Both the position numbers and the translations under genes were made by a program. Shown piece by piece: positions 52,926 through 62,784 of a stretch of DNA of 64,000 nt. Under the pieces are notes generated by a model. The model was not told the DNA's origin. It did no database searches and saw nothing but the letters and a program-made list of their open reading frames with translations. The first letter of the stretch is position 1, and every line of letters starts with the position of its first letter. Source of the DNA: Micrococcaceae bacterium Sec5.8 (GTDB lineage Bacteria > Actinomycetota > Actinomycetes > Actinomycetales > Micrococcaceae). Location: NCBI GenBank assembly GCA_039636775.1, contig CP143429.1, positions 930,001-994,000 of the forward strand. Direction: 5' to 3'.

Positions 52926-53681
52926 GTGGAATTCATCAATGAGGCTATTCTTCACGCCGCGGGACAATGGTGGATTTATCCGATTCTCACGATCTTCTGC
53001 TTCATCGACGGCTTCATTCCGATTCTGCCCAGTGAAACTCTGATTGTCGCCTTGGGTGCCCTGTCCGTGACGTCGGGCGAACCCAACATGTGGTTCGTCA
53101 TGGCGGCGGCAGCCCTGGGAGCCATTGCCGGGGACAACATGGCCTACCTGCTGGGCCGGCACGTCGGGGTCGAGCGCTTCCGCTGGATGCGCAAACCCAA
53201 AGTCCAACGGGCACTGAACTGGGCTCGTTATGAACTGGACAAGCGCGGCGCCATGCTGATCTTCACCGCCCGCTACATCCCGGTCGGCCGGGTCGCCGTC
53301 AACTGGATCGCGGGCACCACCGCCTACCCGCGCCGCCGCTTCGTCATCCTGGATATCATCGCTTCCATCACCTGGGTGGTTTACTCCGCCGGAGTCGGCA
53401 TCATCGCCGGCAACTGGGTCCATGACCACCCGCTGCTCGGGGTGGGCATCGCCATCGCCTTCGCCATTGTGCTCGGCATCGTGATCGACCATCTGCTGAC
53501 CTGGCTGCACCGCTGGCGCGACACCCGGGGTGCCACGTCCTCCGCCGGCCGGGCCGCGTCCCGGACGGCCGAAGCCAAGAGTTCCCACGCCGGAACCGGC
53601 GGACCGCCGGCAAGCAGCCGGGACTCCGGACCCGCCCCGGGCTCACCGCAGCTCGCAGCACCGGCCGACGTCGAGGCCTGA
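52926..53681 (+). CDS. DedA-family membrane protein, second copy
   Basis: A 251-residue DedA protein, clearly related to its upstream neighbour: FIPILPSETLIVALGAL, AGDNMAYLLGRHVG and YIPVGRVAVNWIAGTTAYPRRRF match its parts. It ends with a Ser/Pro/Ala-rich tail of about 50 residues not found in the first copy. GTG 52926 has TAGGAGC 9-15 nt before. The tandem pair probably arose by duplication; the two could form a heterodimer or act on different lipids. Confidence 0.9.
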   Translation: MEFINEAILHAAGQWWIYPILTIFCFIDGFIPILPSETLIVALGALSVTSGEPNMWFVMAAAALGAIAGDNMAYLLGRHVGVERFRWMRKPKVQRALNWARYELDKRGAMLIFTARYIPVGRVAVNWIAGTTAYPRRRFVILDIIASITWVVYSAGVGIIAGNWVHDHPLLGVGIAIAFAIVLGIVIDHLLTWLHRWRDTRGATSSAGRAASRTAEAKSSHAGTGGPPASSRDSGPAPGSPQLAAPADVEA

Positions 53682-53752
53682 TCCCGCCGCCGCTGCACCG
53701 GCCGGCGTGGCCGCGGGCGGCTGACCGGCTGGTACTTCAGCGCTGCCAACCC

Positions 53753-53758
53753 TAAGGT
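53753..53758 (+). promoter_or_regulatory. -10 box, leaderless start of add
   Basis: TAAGGT ends 6 nt before the GTG at 53765. Confidence 0.45.
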
Positions 53759-53764
53759 GGGAAC

Positions 53765-54934
53765 GTGACTGAGATAATTCTTGACGCTGCCCCTGACCTC
53801 GACTTTGACCTGAAGGGCCTTCCCAAGGTTTCCCTTCACGACCACCTGGACGGCGGACTCCGCCCGGCCACCATCATTGAACTTGCTGAAGCCGTGGGAC
53901 ACACCCTGCCTTCCACTGATCCGGTCGCCCTGGGGGAGTGGTTCCGCGAATCCGCCAACTCCGGCTCGCTGGTCCGCTACCTCGAGACGTTCGATCACAC
54001 CATCGCCGTGATGCAGACCAAGGACGGCCTTTTCCGCGTCGCCAAAGAATTCGTTGAAGACCTTGCCGAGGACGGCGTCGTCTACGGCGAAGTGCGTTGG
54101 GCCCCCGAGCAGCACCTCCAGCAGGGCCTGAGCCTGGACGACGTCGTCGACGCCGTGCAGGCGGGCCTGGACGCCGGCGTCGACGCCGTGGCCGAAACCG
54201 GCCGCGACATCCAGGTGGGCCAGCTCATCACGGCCATGCGCCATGCCGACCGCGGCCAGGAGATTGCGGAGCTGGCCGTCCGGCACCGCAACAACGGGGC
54301 CGTGGGCTTCGACATCGCCGGTGCGGAGGACGGCTTCCTGCCGTCCCGGTTCAAGGACGCCTTCACCTACCTCGCCCAGCACAACTTCCCGGTCACGGTC
54401 CACGCCGGAGAAGCTGCCGGGCTTGAGAGTATCCAGTCCGCCCTGGTGGACGGCCGGGCCCTGCGCCTGGGCCACGGCGTCCGGATCGCCGAAGACGTCA
54501 CCGTGGAGTTCGACGACGCGGAAGACGGCGCCGGCGAATTCAATGACAGCAGTGACGGCGTCGACGACAACATCGGCATGGTCACGCTGGGAGAGCTCGC
54601 CAGCTGGGTCCGCGACCGCGGAATCGCCCTGGAAATCTGCCCCTCCTCCAACCTGCAGACCGGCGCTGTGGCAGGCTTCGGCGAGGGCATCGAAAGCCAC
54701 CCGCTGGACATGCTCTACCAGCTCGGCTTCAACGTCACCATCAACACGGACAACCGGCTCATGAGCGGCGTGACCCTCACGGACGAATTCGAGCTGCTGG
54801 TCGAGACGTTCGACTACGATCTCGATGACCTGCTGGAGCTGACGCTGAACGCCGCGGAGGCTGCGTTCCTGCCGCTTGAGGAAAAGGAAGCCCTCGTCGA
54901 ATACATCAACGAGGCCTACGCCGACCTGGGCTAA
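53765..54934 (+). CDS. add: Adenosine deaminase
   Basis: A 389-residue zinc amidohydrolase that deaminates adenosine and deoxyadenosine. Zinc His residues are in SLHDHLDGGLRP. The catalytic Glu is in VTVHAGEAAG, a His in RLGHGVRIA and the Asp pair in TINTDNRLMSG. An acidic insertion of about 25 residues (about 257-282, rich in Asp, Glu and Asn) sits before GMVTLGELASWV and is absent from many add proteins. GTG 53765 lies 6 nt after a TAAGGT box with no ribosome site. It extends the nucleoside-salvage theme, though it is separated from cdd-deoA by the DedA pair. Confidence 0.94.
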   Translation: MTEIILDAAPDLDFDLKGLPKVSLHDHLDGGLRPATIIELAEAVGHTLPSTDPVALGEWFRESANSGSLVRYLETFDHTIAVMQTKDGLFRVAKEFVEDLAEDGVVYGEVRWAPEQHLQQGLSLDDVVDAVQAGLDAGVDAVAETGRDIQVGQLITAMRHADRGQEIAELAVRHRNNGAVGFDIAGAEDGFLPSRFKDAFTYLAQHNFPVTVHAGEAAGLESIQSALVDGRALRLGHGVRIAEDVTVEFDDAEDGAGEFNDSSDGVDDNIGMVTLGELASWVRDRGIALEICPSSNLQTGAVAGFGEGIESHPLDMLYQLGFNVTINTDNRLMSGVTLTDEFELLVETFDYDLDDLLELTLNAAEAAFLPLEEKEALVEYINEAYADLG

Positions 54935-54960
54935 GAACCTTGGCTAAGAAGGACAACGCC

Positions 54961-55617
54961 GTGGGCGCGCTGGTCGGTATCCTTGCCGACCTGCGCGCCC
55001 ACTGCCCCTGGATGGCCGCCCTCACGCACGAATCCCTTGTGGAGTACCTCCTCGAGGAGGCATTCGAGGTCGCCGAAACCATTGAAACGGGAGCCAGCGA
55101 CGACGAACTGCAGGCCGAACTGGGCGACGTCCTGCTGCAGGTGGTCCTTCATGCCCGGCTTGCCCAGGAGCGCGGCGCCTTCGACCTTGACGACGTCGCC
55201 CGCGGCCTGTCCGCCAAAATGATCCGGCGCAACCCGCACGTGTTCCGCCCGGACGGTTCACTGCAGGAGACCTTCCCAGCGACGGTGGAGGAGATCGTCC
55301 GGACCTGGGACGCGGTAAAACGCTCCGAACAGGTCCTGCACTCCAGCGGCGCCGGCCCGGGCGCCAAGGGTCCCCTCGATGGTGTTCCCGCCGCCCTGCC
55401 GGCGCTGGCCCGGGCGCAGAAACTTCAAGACCGCGCCGGGCGGGCGGGCTTCCCGGCAGCCACGGTCCCGGTGGAGATCCCGGCGTCGGAAGAGGACCTC
55501 GGAGACCTGCTCTTTGCCATCGCCGCGGCCGCCCGGGACCAGGGGCTCGATGCCGAGCGTGCCCTGCGCGGCGCCAACCGTCGTTTCCAGGCCGGCCGGC
55601 CCCGTAACTGCCCGTAA
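54961..55617 (+). CDS. mazG: MazG-family nucleoside triphosphate pyrophosphohydrolase
   Basis: About 218 residues. The MazG metal site is visible as EEAFEVAETIE with DELQAELGDVLLQVVLHARLA downstream, and CPWMAALTHESLVEYLLEE gives the typical start. A second half-domain has EEDLGDLLFAIAAAARDQGLDAERAL. It cleaves nucleoside triphosphates to monophosphates and cleans damaged or non-canonical ones. GTG 54961 is chosen because AAGGA lies 6-7 nt before it; TTG 54940, 5 bp after add, is a close alternative. It follows add without a promoter gap and is followed by the eno promoter. Confidence 0.88.
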   Translation: MGALVGILADLRAHCPWMAALTHESLVEYLLEEAFEVAETIETGASDDELQAELGDVLLQVVLHARLAQERGAFDLDDVARGLSAKMIRRNPHVFRPDGSLQETFPATVEEIVRTWDAVKRSEQVLHSSGAGPGAKGPLDGVPAALPALARAQKLQDRAGRAGFPAATVPVEIPASEEDLGDLLFAIAAAARDQGLDAERALRGANRRFQAGRPRNCP

Positions 55618-55699
55618 GGCGTCCGGGTGTTGGATGGGTTTTACGTAACCTATCCCACTCTCGACTAGGCTAGGTACCGACGAGGACGTCCGTTTCTGA

Positions 55700-57034
<1,335 letters not shown>

Positions 57035-57047
57035 CAGCAGGAACCGT

Positions 57048-57092
57048 GAACCGGTGGCTATGGTTGACAGACCATGGCCACCGGTTCCTTTG
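57048..57092 (+). terminator. Intrinsic terminator after eno
   Basis: GAACCGGTGGCTATGG (57048-57063) pairs with CCATGGCCACCGGTTC (57072-57087) with a single G-U pair, then CTTTG. Confidence 0.88.
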
Positions 57093-57208
57093 TGCGTTCC
57101 TTCGGGGTCCGTACCGCCGGATCCACGCCGGTGCCGGGCCGCGGCCACGGGGATCAGTACTGAACGCAGCAAGCCAGCCGGGGGAGAACCTGGCATTACA
57201 GGAGTGTC

Positions 57209-58045
57209 ATGGTTACCCGCCGACCCAAGGTTCCCCGGGCCACGCCTGCGGCCCCCAAGTCTCCGGACACGGTCGACGGCGGAGCCGTCATCCAGGCTGA
57301 TTTTGGCAGTTCCCGTGCAGCCCACGCCCACCAAGGCACCAACGCACCAGCCAGGGCCGCCGTGCCCCGGCCAGGCACTGACCCGCGGGAGCCTGCCCGG
57401 CAGGACCACGCGCCGACCAACGCCGCTCCGGCCCGCACGGTGCCAAAAAACACCACCGCCAAGAACGCATCCGCCAAGAACGCATCTGTCAAGAACACCG
57501 GTGCATCCGGTCCCGCGCCCGAGGGCCCCGGCACCCAGCGAGCCGCCAGCCCCGGCACCCAGCGAGCCGCCAGCCCCGGCACCCAGCGAGCCGCCAGCCC
57601 CGGCACGGCCAAACCATCCAAGGACGGCGCCGTAACGGGGGAGCACCTTAACCCCGTGCCCGCGAAGGCTTTCTCCGGCCGCATGCTGGCGCTGTTCGTT
57701 GTCATGATTGCCATCACCATCATGCTGGCTCCCACCGTCAAAATCTACTTCGAAAAGCGCGCCGAAATCGCGGCCCTCGAGGCCGACATCTCCGCCAAAC
57801 AGTCCCAGCAGACCGAGCTCAAGCGCCAAGTCTCCCGGTGGCAGGATCCGAACTACGTGAAGCAGCAGGCCCGCGACCGCATTAACATGGTTATGCCCGG
57901 CGAGACGGGCTACTGGGTTTTCGGCAGTGATCTTCCTGCCGGAACGCCCGGTGGCGCGGCCGGAACAGGGTCCCAACCGGACCCGGCCGACCTGCCCTGG
58001 GTGGATTCCCTGTGGGACTCCATCCGGCGCTCGGCAACAGACTAA
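57209..58045 (+). CDS. DivIC/FtsB-like septum formation initiator with long disordered N-terminus
   Basis: A 278-residue single-pass protein. The membrane helix (about 159-177, MLALFVVMIAITIMLAP) is followed by a coiled coil (178-205) and the ending SRWQDPNYVKQQARDRINMVMPGE, which is the DivIC/FtsB signature. It belongs to the divisome, bridging FtsL and FtsQ-type proteins. The first about 150 residues are rich in Pro, Ala, Lys and Thr and hold KNAS repeats and a triple GTQRAASP repeat, making it much longer than the classic 90-150-residue proteins. ATG 57209 has AGGAGTG just before. It lies between eno and DUF501, as in many actinobacteria. Confidence 0.88.
   Translation: MVTRRPKVPRATPAAPKSPDTVDGGAVIQADFGSSRAAHAHQGTNAPARAAVPRPGTDPREPARQDHAPTNAAPARTVPKNTTAKNASAKNASVKNTGASGPAPEGPGTQRAASPGTQRAASPGTQRAASPGTAKPSKDGAVTGEHLNPVPAKAFSGRMLALFVVMIAITIMLAPTVKIYFEKRAEIAALEADISAKQSQQTELKRQVSRWQDPNYVKQQARDRINMVMPGETGYWVFGSDLPAGTPGGAAGTGSQPDPADLPWVDSLWDSIRRSATD
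57527..57606 (+). repeat. 24-bp tandem repeat in the DivIC/FtsB-like gene
   Basis: Three perfect copies beginning at 57527, 57551 and 57575 plus 8 bases of a fourth. The unit (from CCCGGCACCCAG) keeps the frame and adds GTQRAASP to the disordered N-terminal part. Confidence 0.93.
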
Positions 58046-58108
58046 GAAGCGGCGCCCGCCGCAGGATTGTCCGCCGGACAAACCAGACAGGGCAGGAAGG
58101 CCCCGCCC

Positions 58109-58951
58109 ATGGAGGAGAACCGAGTGGACGAGAACCCGACAGCAGGAAATCCGCAAACCCCGGAGGCCGCCCGTTCCGCGGCGGACTTCCGCCGGCCCTC
58201 GCCCCGCGACCTCGATGTCCTGAGCCGGCAACTGGGACGGCCGGTGCGCGACGTTGTGGAAATTCCCGCCCGCTGCATCTGCGGCAACCCGCTGGTGGCG
58301 GCGACGTCCCCGCGGCTGAGCAACGGCACGCCCTTCCCGACGACGTTCTACCTCACCCACCCGGTCATCACGGCCGCGGTGTCACGGCTGGAAGCGGCGG
58401 GCCTGATGAACGACATGAACACCAGGCTCGGCGGCAATGAACCACTGGCAGCCCGCTACCGCGCCGCCCACGAGGCCTACCTGGCGTCCCGGGCCCAAAT
58501 CGGCGAGAGGTCCGGGATCGGCGCTGTGCCTGAGATTGACGGCATCTCTGCCGGCGGCATGCCCACCCGGGTTAAATGCCTGCATGTCCTGGTCGGTCAT
58601 TCGCTCGCTGCGGGTCCCGGCGTGAATCCGCTCGGCGATGAAGCCATCGACGCCATCGCCGAATGGTGGACGACGGACCGCTGCTACTGCGCCGGGGCCT
58701 GGGACACCGGCGGCGAGGCCCCCTCGCAGGACCTGAGCAGGCACGGCCCACAAGGGCTTCCCGGAATTGTGGGCCGCCCGGCCCCGGTCCGCAAGACCCG
58801 CCAGGACGCGGGCGGCACGTCCAACACCGGCGCCCCCGGTACCCCCGAAGCGTCCGGTACTCCCGAAGCGTCCGGTACTCCCGAAGCGTCCGGTACCCCC
58901 GAAACCCCCGGTACCCCTGACAACGCCGGCGTCAACGGGGCCCGCACGTGA
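58109..58951 (+). CDS. DUF501 domain protein
   Basis: A 280-residue protein of an actinobacterial conserved family of unknown function. The core (about 25-200) has RCICGNPLVAATSPRLSNG, PFPTTFYLTHPVITAAVSRLE, RVKCLHVLVGHSLAAGPGVNP and WWTTDRCYC. The conserved Cys and His residues could bind a metal. The last 60 residues are low-complexity with four 18-bp tandem repeats (ASGTPE). ATG 58109 has AGGAAGG 8 nt before; GTG 58124 behind GGAGGAG is an alternative. It ends overlapping ppx by 4 bp. Confidence 0.85.
   Translation: MEENRVDENPTAGNPQTPEAARSAADFRRPSPRDLDVLSRQLGRPVRDVVEIPARCICGNPLVAATSPRLSNGTPFPTTFYLTHPVITAAVSRLEAAGLMNDMNTRLGGNEPLAARYRAAHEAYLASRAQIGERSGIGAVPEIDGISAGGMPTRVKCLHVLVGHSLAAGPGVNPLGDEAIDAIAEWWTTDRCYCAGAWDTGGEAPSQDLSRHGPQGLPGIVGRPAPVRKTRQDAGGTSNTGAPGTPEASGTPEASGTPEASGTPETPGTPDNAGVNGART
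58838..58909 (+). repeat. 18-bp tandem repeat at the end of the DUF501 gene
   Basis: Four in-frame units beginning at 58838, 58856, 58874 and 58892, consensus GGTACTCCCGAAGCGTCC (the last unit diverged), coding for the GTPEAS hexapeptide. They are followed by a partial fifth. Confidence 0.92.
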
Positions 58952-59901
58952 CCCGGGTCGCCGCCATTGACTGCGGCACTAACTCGATCCGCCTGCTCAT
59001 TGCCGACGTGGAAACGGGCGGCGGAGCCCCGCGCCTGGACGACGTCGTACGCGAAATGCGCGTCGTTCGGCTCGGCCAGGGCGTGGACGCCACCGGCGAA
59101 CTCGCCCAGGAGGCACTGGACCGGACGTTTGCCGCCGCCTCGGACTACGCCGATCAGATCCGCCGGCACGGCGCCGCCCGGGTGCGTTTCGTCGCGACGT
59201 CCGCCACCCGGGATGCCCGCAACCGGGGGGTCTTCGTCGAGGGTATCCGCGGCATCCTCGGCGTTGAACCCGAAGTCATCACCGGAGACAGCGAGGCCGC
59301 GCTGTCCTTCGCCGGGGCCAGCAGCGTTTTGCCCAGCCGCGGGCAGGACCCCGTTTTGGTGGTGGACCTCGGCGGCGGCAGCACCGAGTTCGTCCTGGGC
59401 AACGCTGACGGTGTGATTGCCGCCAGAAGCGTCGACATTGGGTGCGTCCGGATGACCGAACGCCACCTGCGCAGCGACCCGCCCACGGCCGCCGAGATCG
59501 CCGCCGCGGAGGCCGACGTCGACGCGGCCATCGATGAGGCGGCCCGGACCGTTCCGCTGGACCGCAGTACCGCCGTCGTCGGGGTGGCCGGTTCCATCAC
59601 CACCATCACGGCCCACGCCCTCAACTTGCCGGAGTACGACCCCGCAGCCATTCACGGCACGGAACTCTCACTCGATGATGCGCGCCGGGCCTGCACCGAA
59701 CTGTTGGCGATGTCCGCCGCGCAAAGGGCCGCGCTGCCCTACATGCACCCGGGCCGCGTGGACGTCATCGGTGCCGGCGCCCTTATCTGGCGGCGTATTC
59801 TGGAGCGTTTGGCCGACGTGACGGAGAACCGGGTGGTGGCGGCCGTTACCAGCGAACACGACATCCTCGACGGCATTGCCCTGAGCGCAGGACCCGAATG
59901 A
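58948..59901 (+). CDS. Ppx/GppA-family exopolyphosphatase
   Basis: A 317-residue phosphatase of the actin-like ATPase fold. It has AAIDCGTNSIRLLIAD (phosphate 1), VVDLGGGSTEFVLGN (phosphate 2) and VGVAGSITTITAHAL. It probably removes phosphate from polyphosphate or pppGpp. It is the short form (about 310-330 residues) without the C-terminal HD-type domain of E. coli PPX, as in mycobacterial Ppx1. GTG 58948 overlaps the DUF501 stop; its own stop overlaps the protease ATG by 4 bp, so the three form one translational chain. Confidence 0.92.
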   Translation: MTRVAAIDCGTNSIRLLIADVETGGGAPRLDDVVREMRVVRLGQGVDATGELAQEALDRTFAAASDYADQIRRHGAARVRFVATSATRDARNRGVFVEGIRGILGVEPEVITGDSEAALSFAGASSVLPSRGQDPVLVVDLGGGSTEFVLGNADGVIAARSVDIGCVRMTERHLRSDPPTAAEIAAAEADVDAAIDEAARTVPLDRSTAVVGVAGSITTITAHALNLPEYDPAAIHGTELSLDDARRACTELLAMSAAQRAALPYMHPGRVDVIGAGALIWRRILERLADVTENRVVAAVTSEHDILDGIALSAGPE

Positions 59902-61268
59902 CCGGAGCACCAGCCCGGCTCCGCCGGACCGGCTCCGCGCTGCTGGTCCTGGCCCTGGCGGGAAGCGCGTTCGCCGCCGCCCTGACCGCTGCCTCCGCCG
60001 CCCACGCCGACACGTGGCGGGACGAGGAATACTGGCTCGCCGAATCCGGCATCACGAAGGCCTGGGAGGTGTCCAAGGGCGCCAACGTCAAGGTCGCCGT
60101 GATCGACAGCGGCGTGGACGGCCAGCACCCGGACCTCGCCGGCGTACTGGCAGGCGGTGTCGACATCTCCGGTGCCGGTGCTCCGGACGGCCAACGGAGC
60201 ATCGGGGCCAAGCCCGAACATGGAACCCTCGTCGCCACGCTGCTGGCCGGCCGCGGCCACCAGCCCGCCGATGCAACGGCCCCGCCCAGCGCCGGCCCGT
60301 CCGTCGCCCCGGATGGCGTCGTGGGGGTGGCCCCCGAGGCTCAGTTGCTGTCCGTATCCACCTGGCTTGGCTCGGCGAACCCCGGCGGCAAGACCGATCA
60401 GGACCAGATCCCGCAGGCCGTCCGCTGGGCGGTCGATAACGGTGCCCAGGTTATCAACATCTCCCTGGGCAGCACCTCGCCGGTGTGGCCGCAAAGCTGG
60501 GACGCAGCGTTCCTCTACGCCGAGCAAAAGGACGTGGTGATCGTCGCTGCCGCAGGCAACCGCGGCGGTGGCAACGTCCAGGTCGGCGCCCCCGCCACCA
60601 TCCCGGGCGTCCTGACCGTCGCGGGACTGGACCGCAGGGGCGTTGCCAGCACCGACGCCTCATCCCAGGGCATCAGCATCGGCGTCGCGGCCCCGGCGGA
60701 GAACCTGATTGGCGGCCTGCCCGGCGGCGGATACGCGGAATGGGCGGGCACCTCAGGCGCCACCCCCATCGTCGCCGGCGTCGCGGCCCTGATCCGCTCC
60801 AAGTGGCCGGACATGACAGCCAGCCAGGTCATCAACCGCATCGTCACCACCGCGAAGGACACCGGAGCGCCCGGCAAGGACCCGCTGTATGGTTTCGGGG
60901 TCCTCGACGCCGAGGCGGCGCTTACGGCCGACGTCCCCGAAACCCGGGGCAATCCGCTGGGATCGATAGCGGACTGGATCCGGGTCAACCGGCGGGGTAA
61001 CCCGGCCACCTCGCCCGCCCCCGCCTCGCCGGCACCCTCCAGCGCGGCCCCCACCCTTCCGGAGGCCACCGTCCCGCCAGTGCAGCCGCCGTCCGAGCTG
61101 GACACCGCCCTTCCGGCGATGGTGGTGCTGGGCTTCGGCGGACTGTTCCTCAGCATCGTGGGGGCGGCCGCCTTCCAGCTCCGCCGCACGGCACGGACCG
61201 GCGCCGACGGGCAGGAAAACCCGGACACCGGCGTGCTCGATGCGGTGGATTCCACCGGCCGAACGTAG
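59898..61268 (+). CDS. Membrane-anchored subtilisin-like protease (mycosin-like S8)
   Basis: A 456-residue protease with a signal peptide (to about residue 37) and a subtilisin domain: Asp70 (VIDSGVDGQHP), His108 (EHGTLVATLLAG), Asn221 (AAAGNRGG) and Ser286 (GTSGATPIVAGVA). A Pro-rich linker and one membrane helix follow near 405-428, then a short cytoplasmic tail. This is the layout of mycosins of ESX type VII systems, but no ESX genes are present here. Its coupling to ppx (4-bp overlap) is a conserved actinobacterial arrangement; its targets are unknown. The following Rex-like site begins at its stop codon. Confidence 0.9.
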   Translation: MTGAPARLRRTGSALLVLALAGSAFAAALTAASAAHADTWRDEEYWLAESGITKAWEVSKGANVKVAVIDSGVDGQHPDLAGVLAGGVDISGAGAPDGQRSIGAKPEHGTLVATLLAGRGHQPADATAPPSAGPSVAPDGVVGVAPEAQLLSVSTWLGSANPGGKTDQDQIPQAVRWAVDNGAQVINISLGSTSPVWPQSWDAAFLYAEQKDVVIVAAAGNRGGGNVQVGAPATIPGVLTVAGLDRRGVASTDASSQGISIGVAAPAENLIGGLPGGGYAEWAGTSGATPIVAGVAALIRSKWPDMTASQVINRIVTTAKDTGAPGKDPLYGFGVLDAEAALTADVPETRGNPLGSIADWIRVNRRGNPATSPAPASPAPSSAAPTLPEATVPPVQPPSELDTALPAMVVLGFGGLFLSIVGAAAFQLRRTARTGADGQENPDTGVLDAVDSTGRT

Positions 61269-61300
61269 TTAGTGAAGGTTTTCACAAACTACGGTATTCT
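61267..61300 (+). promoter_or_regulatory. Rex-like box and -10 of ndh
   Basis: TTAGTGAAGGTTTTCACAA (61269-61287) resembles the Rex operator TTGTGAANNNNTTCACAA, with one changed base and one extra flanking A. The full inverted repeat covers 61267-61290, overlaps the -35 region, and is followed by -10 TATTCT (61295-61300), which ends 6 nt before the ATG. Confidence 0.75.
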
Positions 61301-61306
61301 TGGGGA

Positions 61307-62767
61307 ATGGCAATCTCTCCCCAGCTCCAGGACCGTCCCAGGGTACTCGTCGTCGGCGGCGGGTACGTCGGCCTGTACGTAGCCCTCAAACTGCAGAAGA
61401 AGATCGCGAATGCCGGTGGCATCGTCACCGTCGTGGATCCCCTGCCTTACATGACCTACCAGCCGTTCCTTCCCGAGGTTGCCGGCGGCAACATCGAGGC
61501 ACGCCACGCCGTGGTCTCGCACCGCCAGCACCTCAAGCAGACCGAGCTCATCCAGGGCCGCGTCCTCTCCATCGACCACGAGAACCGCACTGCCGTGGTG
61601 GCGCCGACGGACGGCGGCGAGAACTTCGAGGTTCCTTACTTCGACGTCGTCCTCGCGGCAGGCGCGATCACCCGCACTTTCCCGATCAAGGGACTCGCGG
61701 ACAAGGGCATCGGCCTGAAGACCATCGAAGAAGCAGTCGCCCTGCGCAATAAGGTCCTGGACCGGATCGAAGCGGGCTCGCTGATGACCGATCCCGCAGA
61801 ACGCGCCAGCGCCCTGACCTTCGTGGTTGTCGGCGGCGGTTTCGCCGGCATCGAGTGCATCACCGAAATGGAAGACCTCGCCCGCGCAGCGGTCAAGAAC
61901 AACCACCGCCTCAAGCAGGAGGAGGTCCGCTTCGTCCTCGTTGAAGCCATGGGCCGCATCATGCCCGAGGTCACGGCCAAGCAGGCCGAGTGGGTTGTGG
62001 AGCACTTGCGCAGCCGCGGCATCGAAGTCCTGCTCAACACCTCGCTGGACAGCGCCGAAGGCACCCTGAAACTCATCAACCTCCCGGACAAGACGCCCGC
62101 CCAGGAGTTCCGGTCCGACACCCTCGTTTGGACCGCCGGCGTTCAGGCCAACCCCATGGTTCGTTCCACGGACTTTCCGCTGGAGCCACGCGGCCGCGTC
62201 CGTGTCCTCCCGGACCTGCGCATCGCCGGCGACGACGGCATCATCGAGAACGCCTGGGCTGCCGGCGACGTCGCGGCTGTGCCGGACCTGACCGGCAGTG
62301 GCCTTCCGGACGGCACCTGCGTCCCCAACGCCCAGCACGCGCTGCGGCAGGCCAAGCGCCTGGCCAAGAACCTCTGGGCCTCCCGCTGGGACAAAGAGCT
62401 CACAGATTACAAGCACAAGAACCTGGGCGCCGTCGCCGGCTTCGGCCAGTGGAAGGGTGTCGCCAACATCAACCTCCTGGGCCGCATTGGGCTCAAGGGT
62501 CCGCTGGCGTGGCTGGCGCACCGCGGCTACCACGGCCTGGCCATGCCCACCGTGGAGCGCAAGATCCGGGTGATCTCCGGCTGGTTCTGGACTCTCTTCC
62601 TGGGCCGCGACACCACCCAGCTCGCTGACCTGGACAACCCGCGCGGTGCCTTCGTCGCCGCAGCGACGCCGGCGCCCAAGCCGGCCGCCGCTCCTGCTGC
62701 TGGGAAGCCGGCAGTGGACGGCACCAAGGCTGCAAGCCAGGAAGCCGTTCCGGCCCACTCCAAGTAG
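61307..62767 (+). CDS. ndh: Type II NADH dehydrogenase
   Basis: A 486-residue single-subunit NADH:quinone oxidoreductase that does not pump protons. The FAD site VLVVGGGYVGLYVALKLQ and NADH site FVVVGGGFAGIECITEME are both intact, as is the later VWTAGVQANPMVRS. AWAAGDVAAVPD is the second FAD contact. The C-terminal amphipathic part (VERKIRVISGWFWTLFLGRD) anchors it to the membrane; the last 50 residues are Ala/Pro-rich. ATG 61307 is 6 nt past TATTCT (leaderless). A Rex-like operator suggests control by NADH/NAD ratio. Confidence 0.94.
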   Translation: MAISPQLQDRPRVLVVGGGYVGLYVALKLQKKIANAGGIVTVVDPLPYMTYQPFLPEVAGGNIEARHAVVSHRQHLKQTELIQGRVLSIDHENRTAVVAPTDGGENFEVPYFDVVLAAGAITRTFPIKGLADKGIGLKTIEEAVALRNKVLDRIEAGSLMTDPAERASALTFVVVGGGFAGIECITEMEDLARAAVKNNHRLKQEEVRFVLVEAMGRIMPEVTAKQAEWVVEHLRSRGIEVLLNTSLDSAEGTLKLINLPDKTPAQEFRSDTLVWTAGVQANPMVRSTDFPLEPRGRVRVLPDLRIAGDDGIIENAWAAGDVAAVPDLTGSGLPDGTCVPNAQHALRQAKRLAKNLWASRWDKELTDYKHKNLGAVAGFGQWKGVANINLLGRIGLKGPLAWLAHRGYHGLAMPTVERKIRVISGWFWTLFLGRDTTQLADLDNPRGAFVAAATPAPKPAAAPAAGKPAVDGTKAASQEAVPAHSK

Positions 62768-62784
62768 CCGGCACCAGCAGCCGA

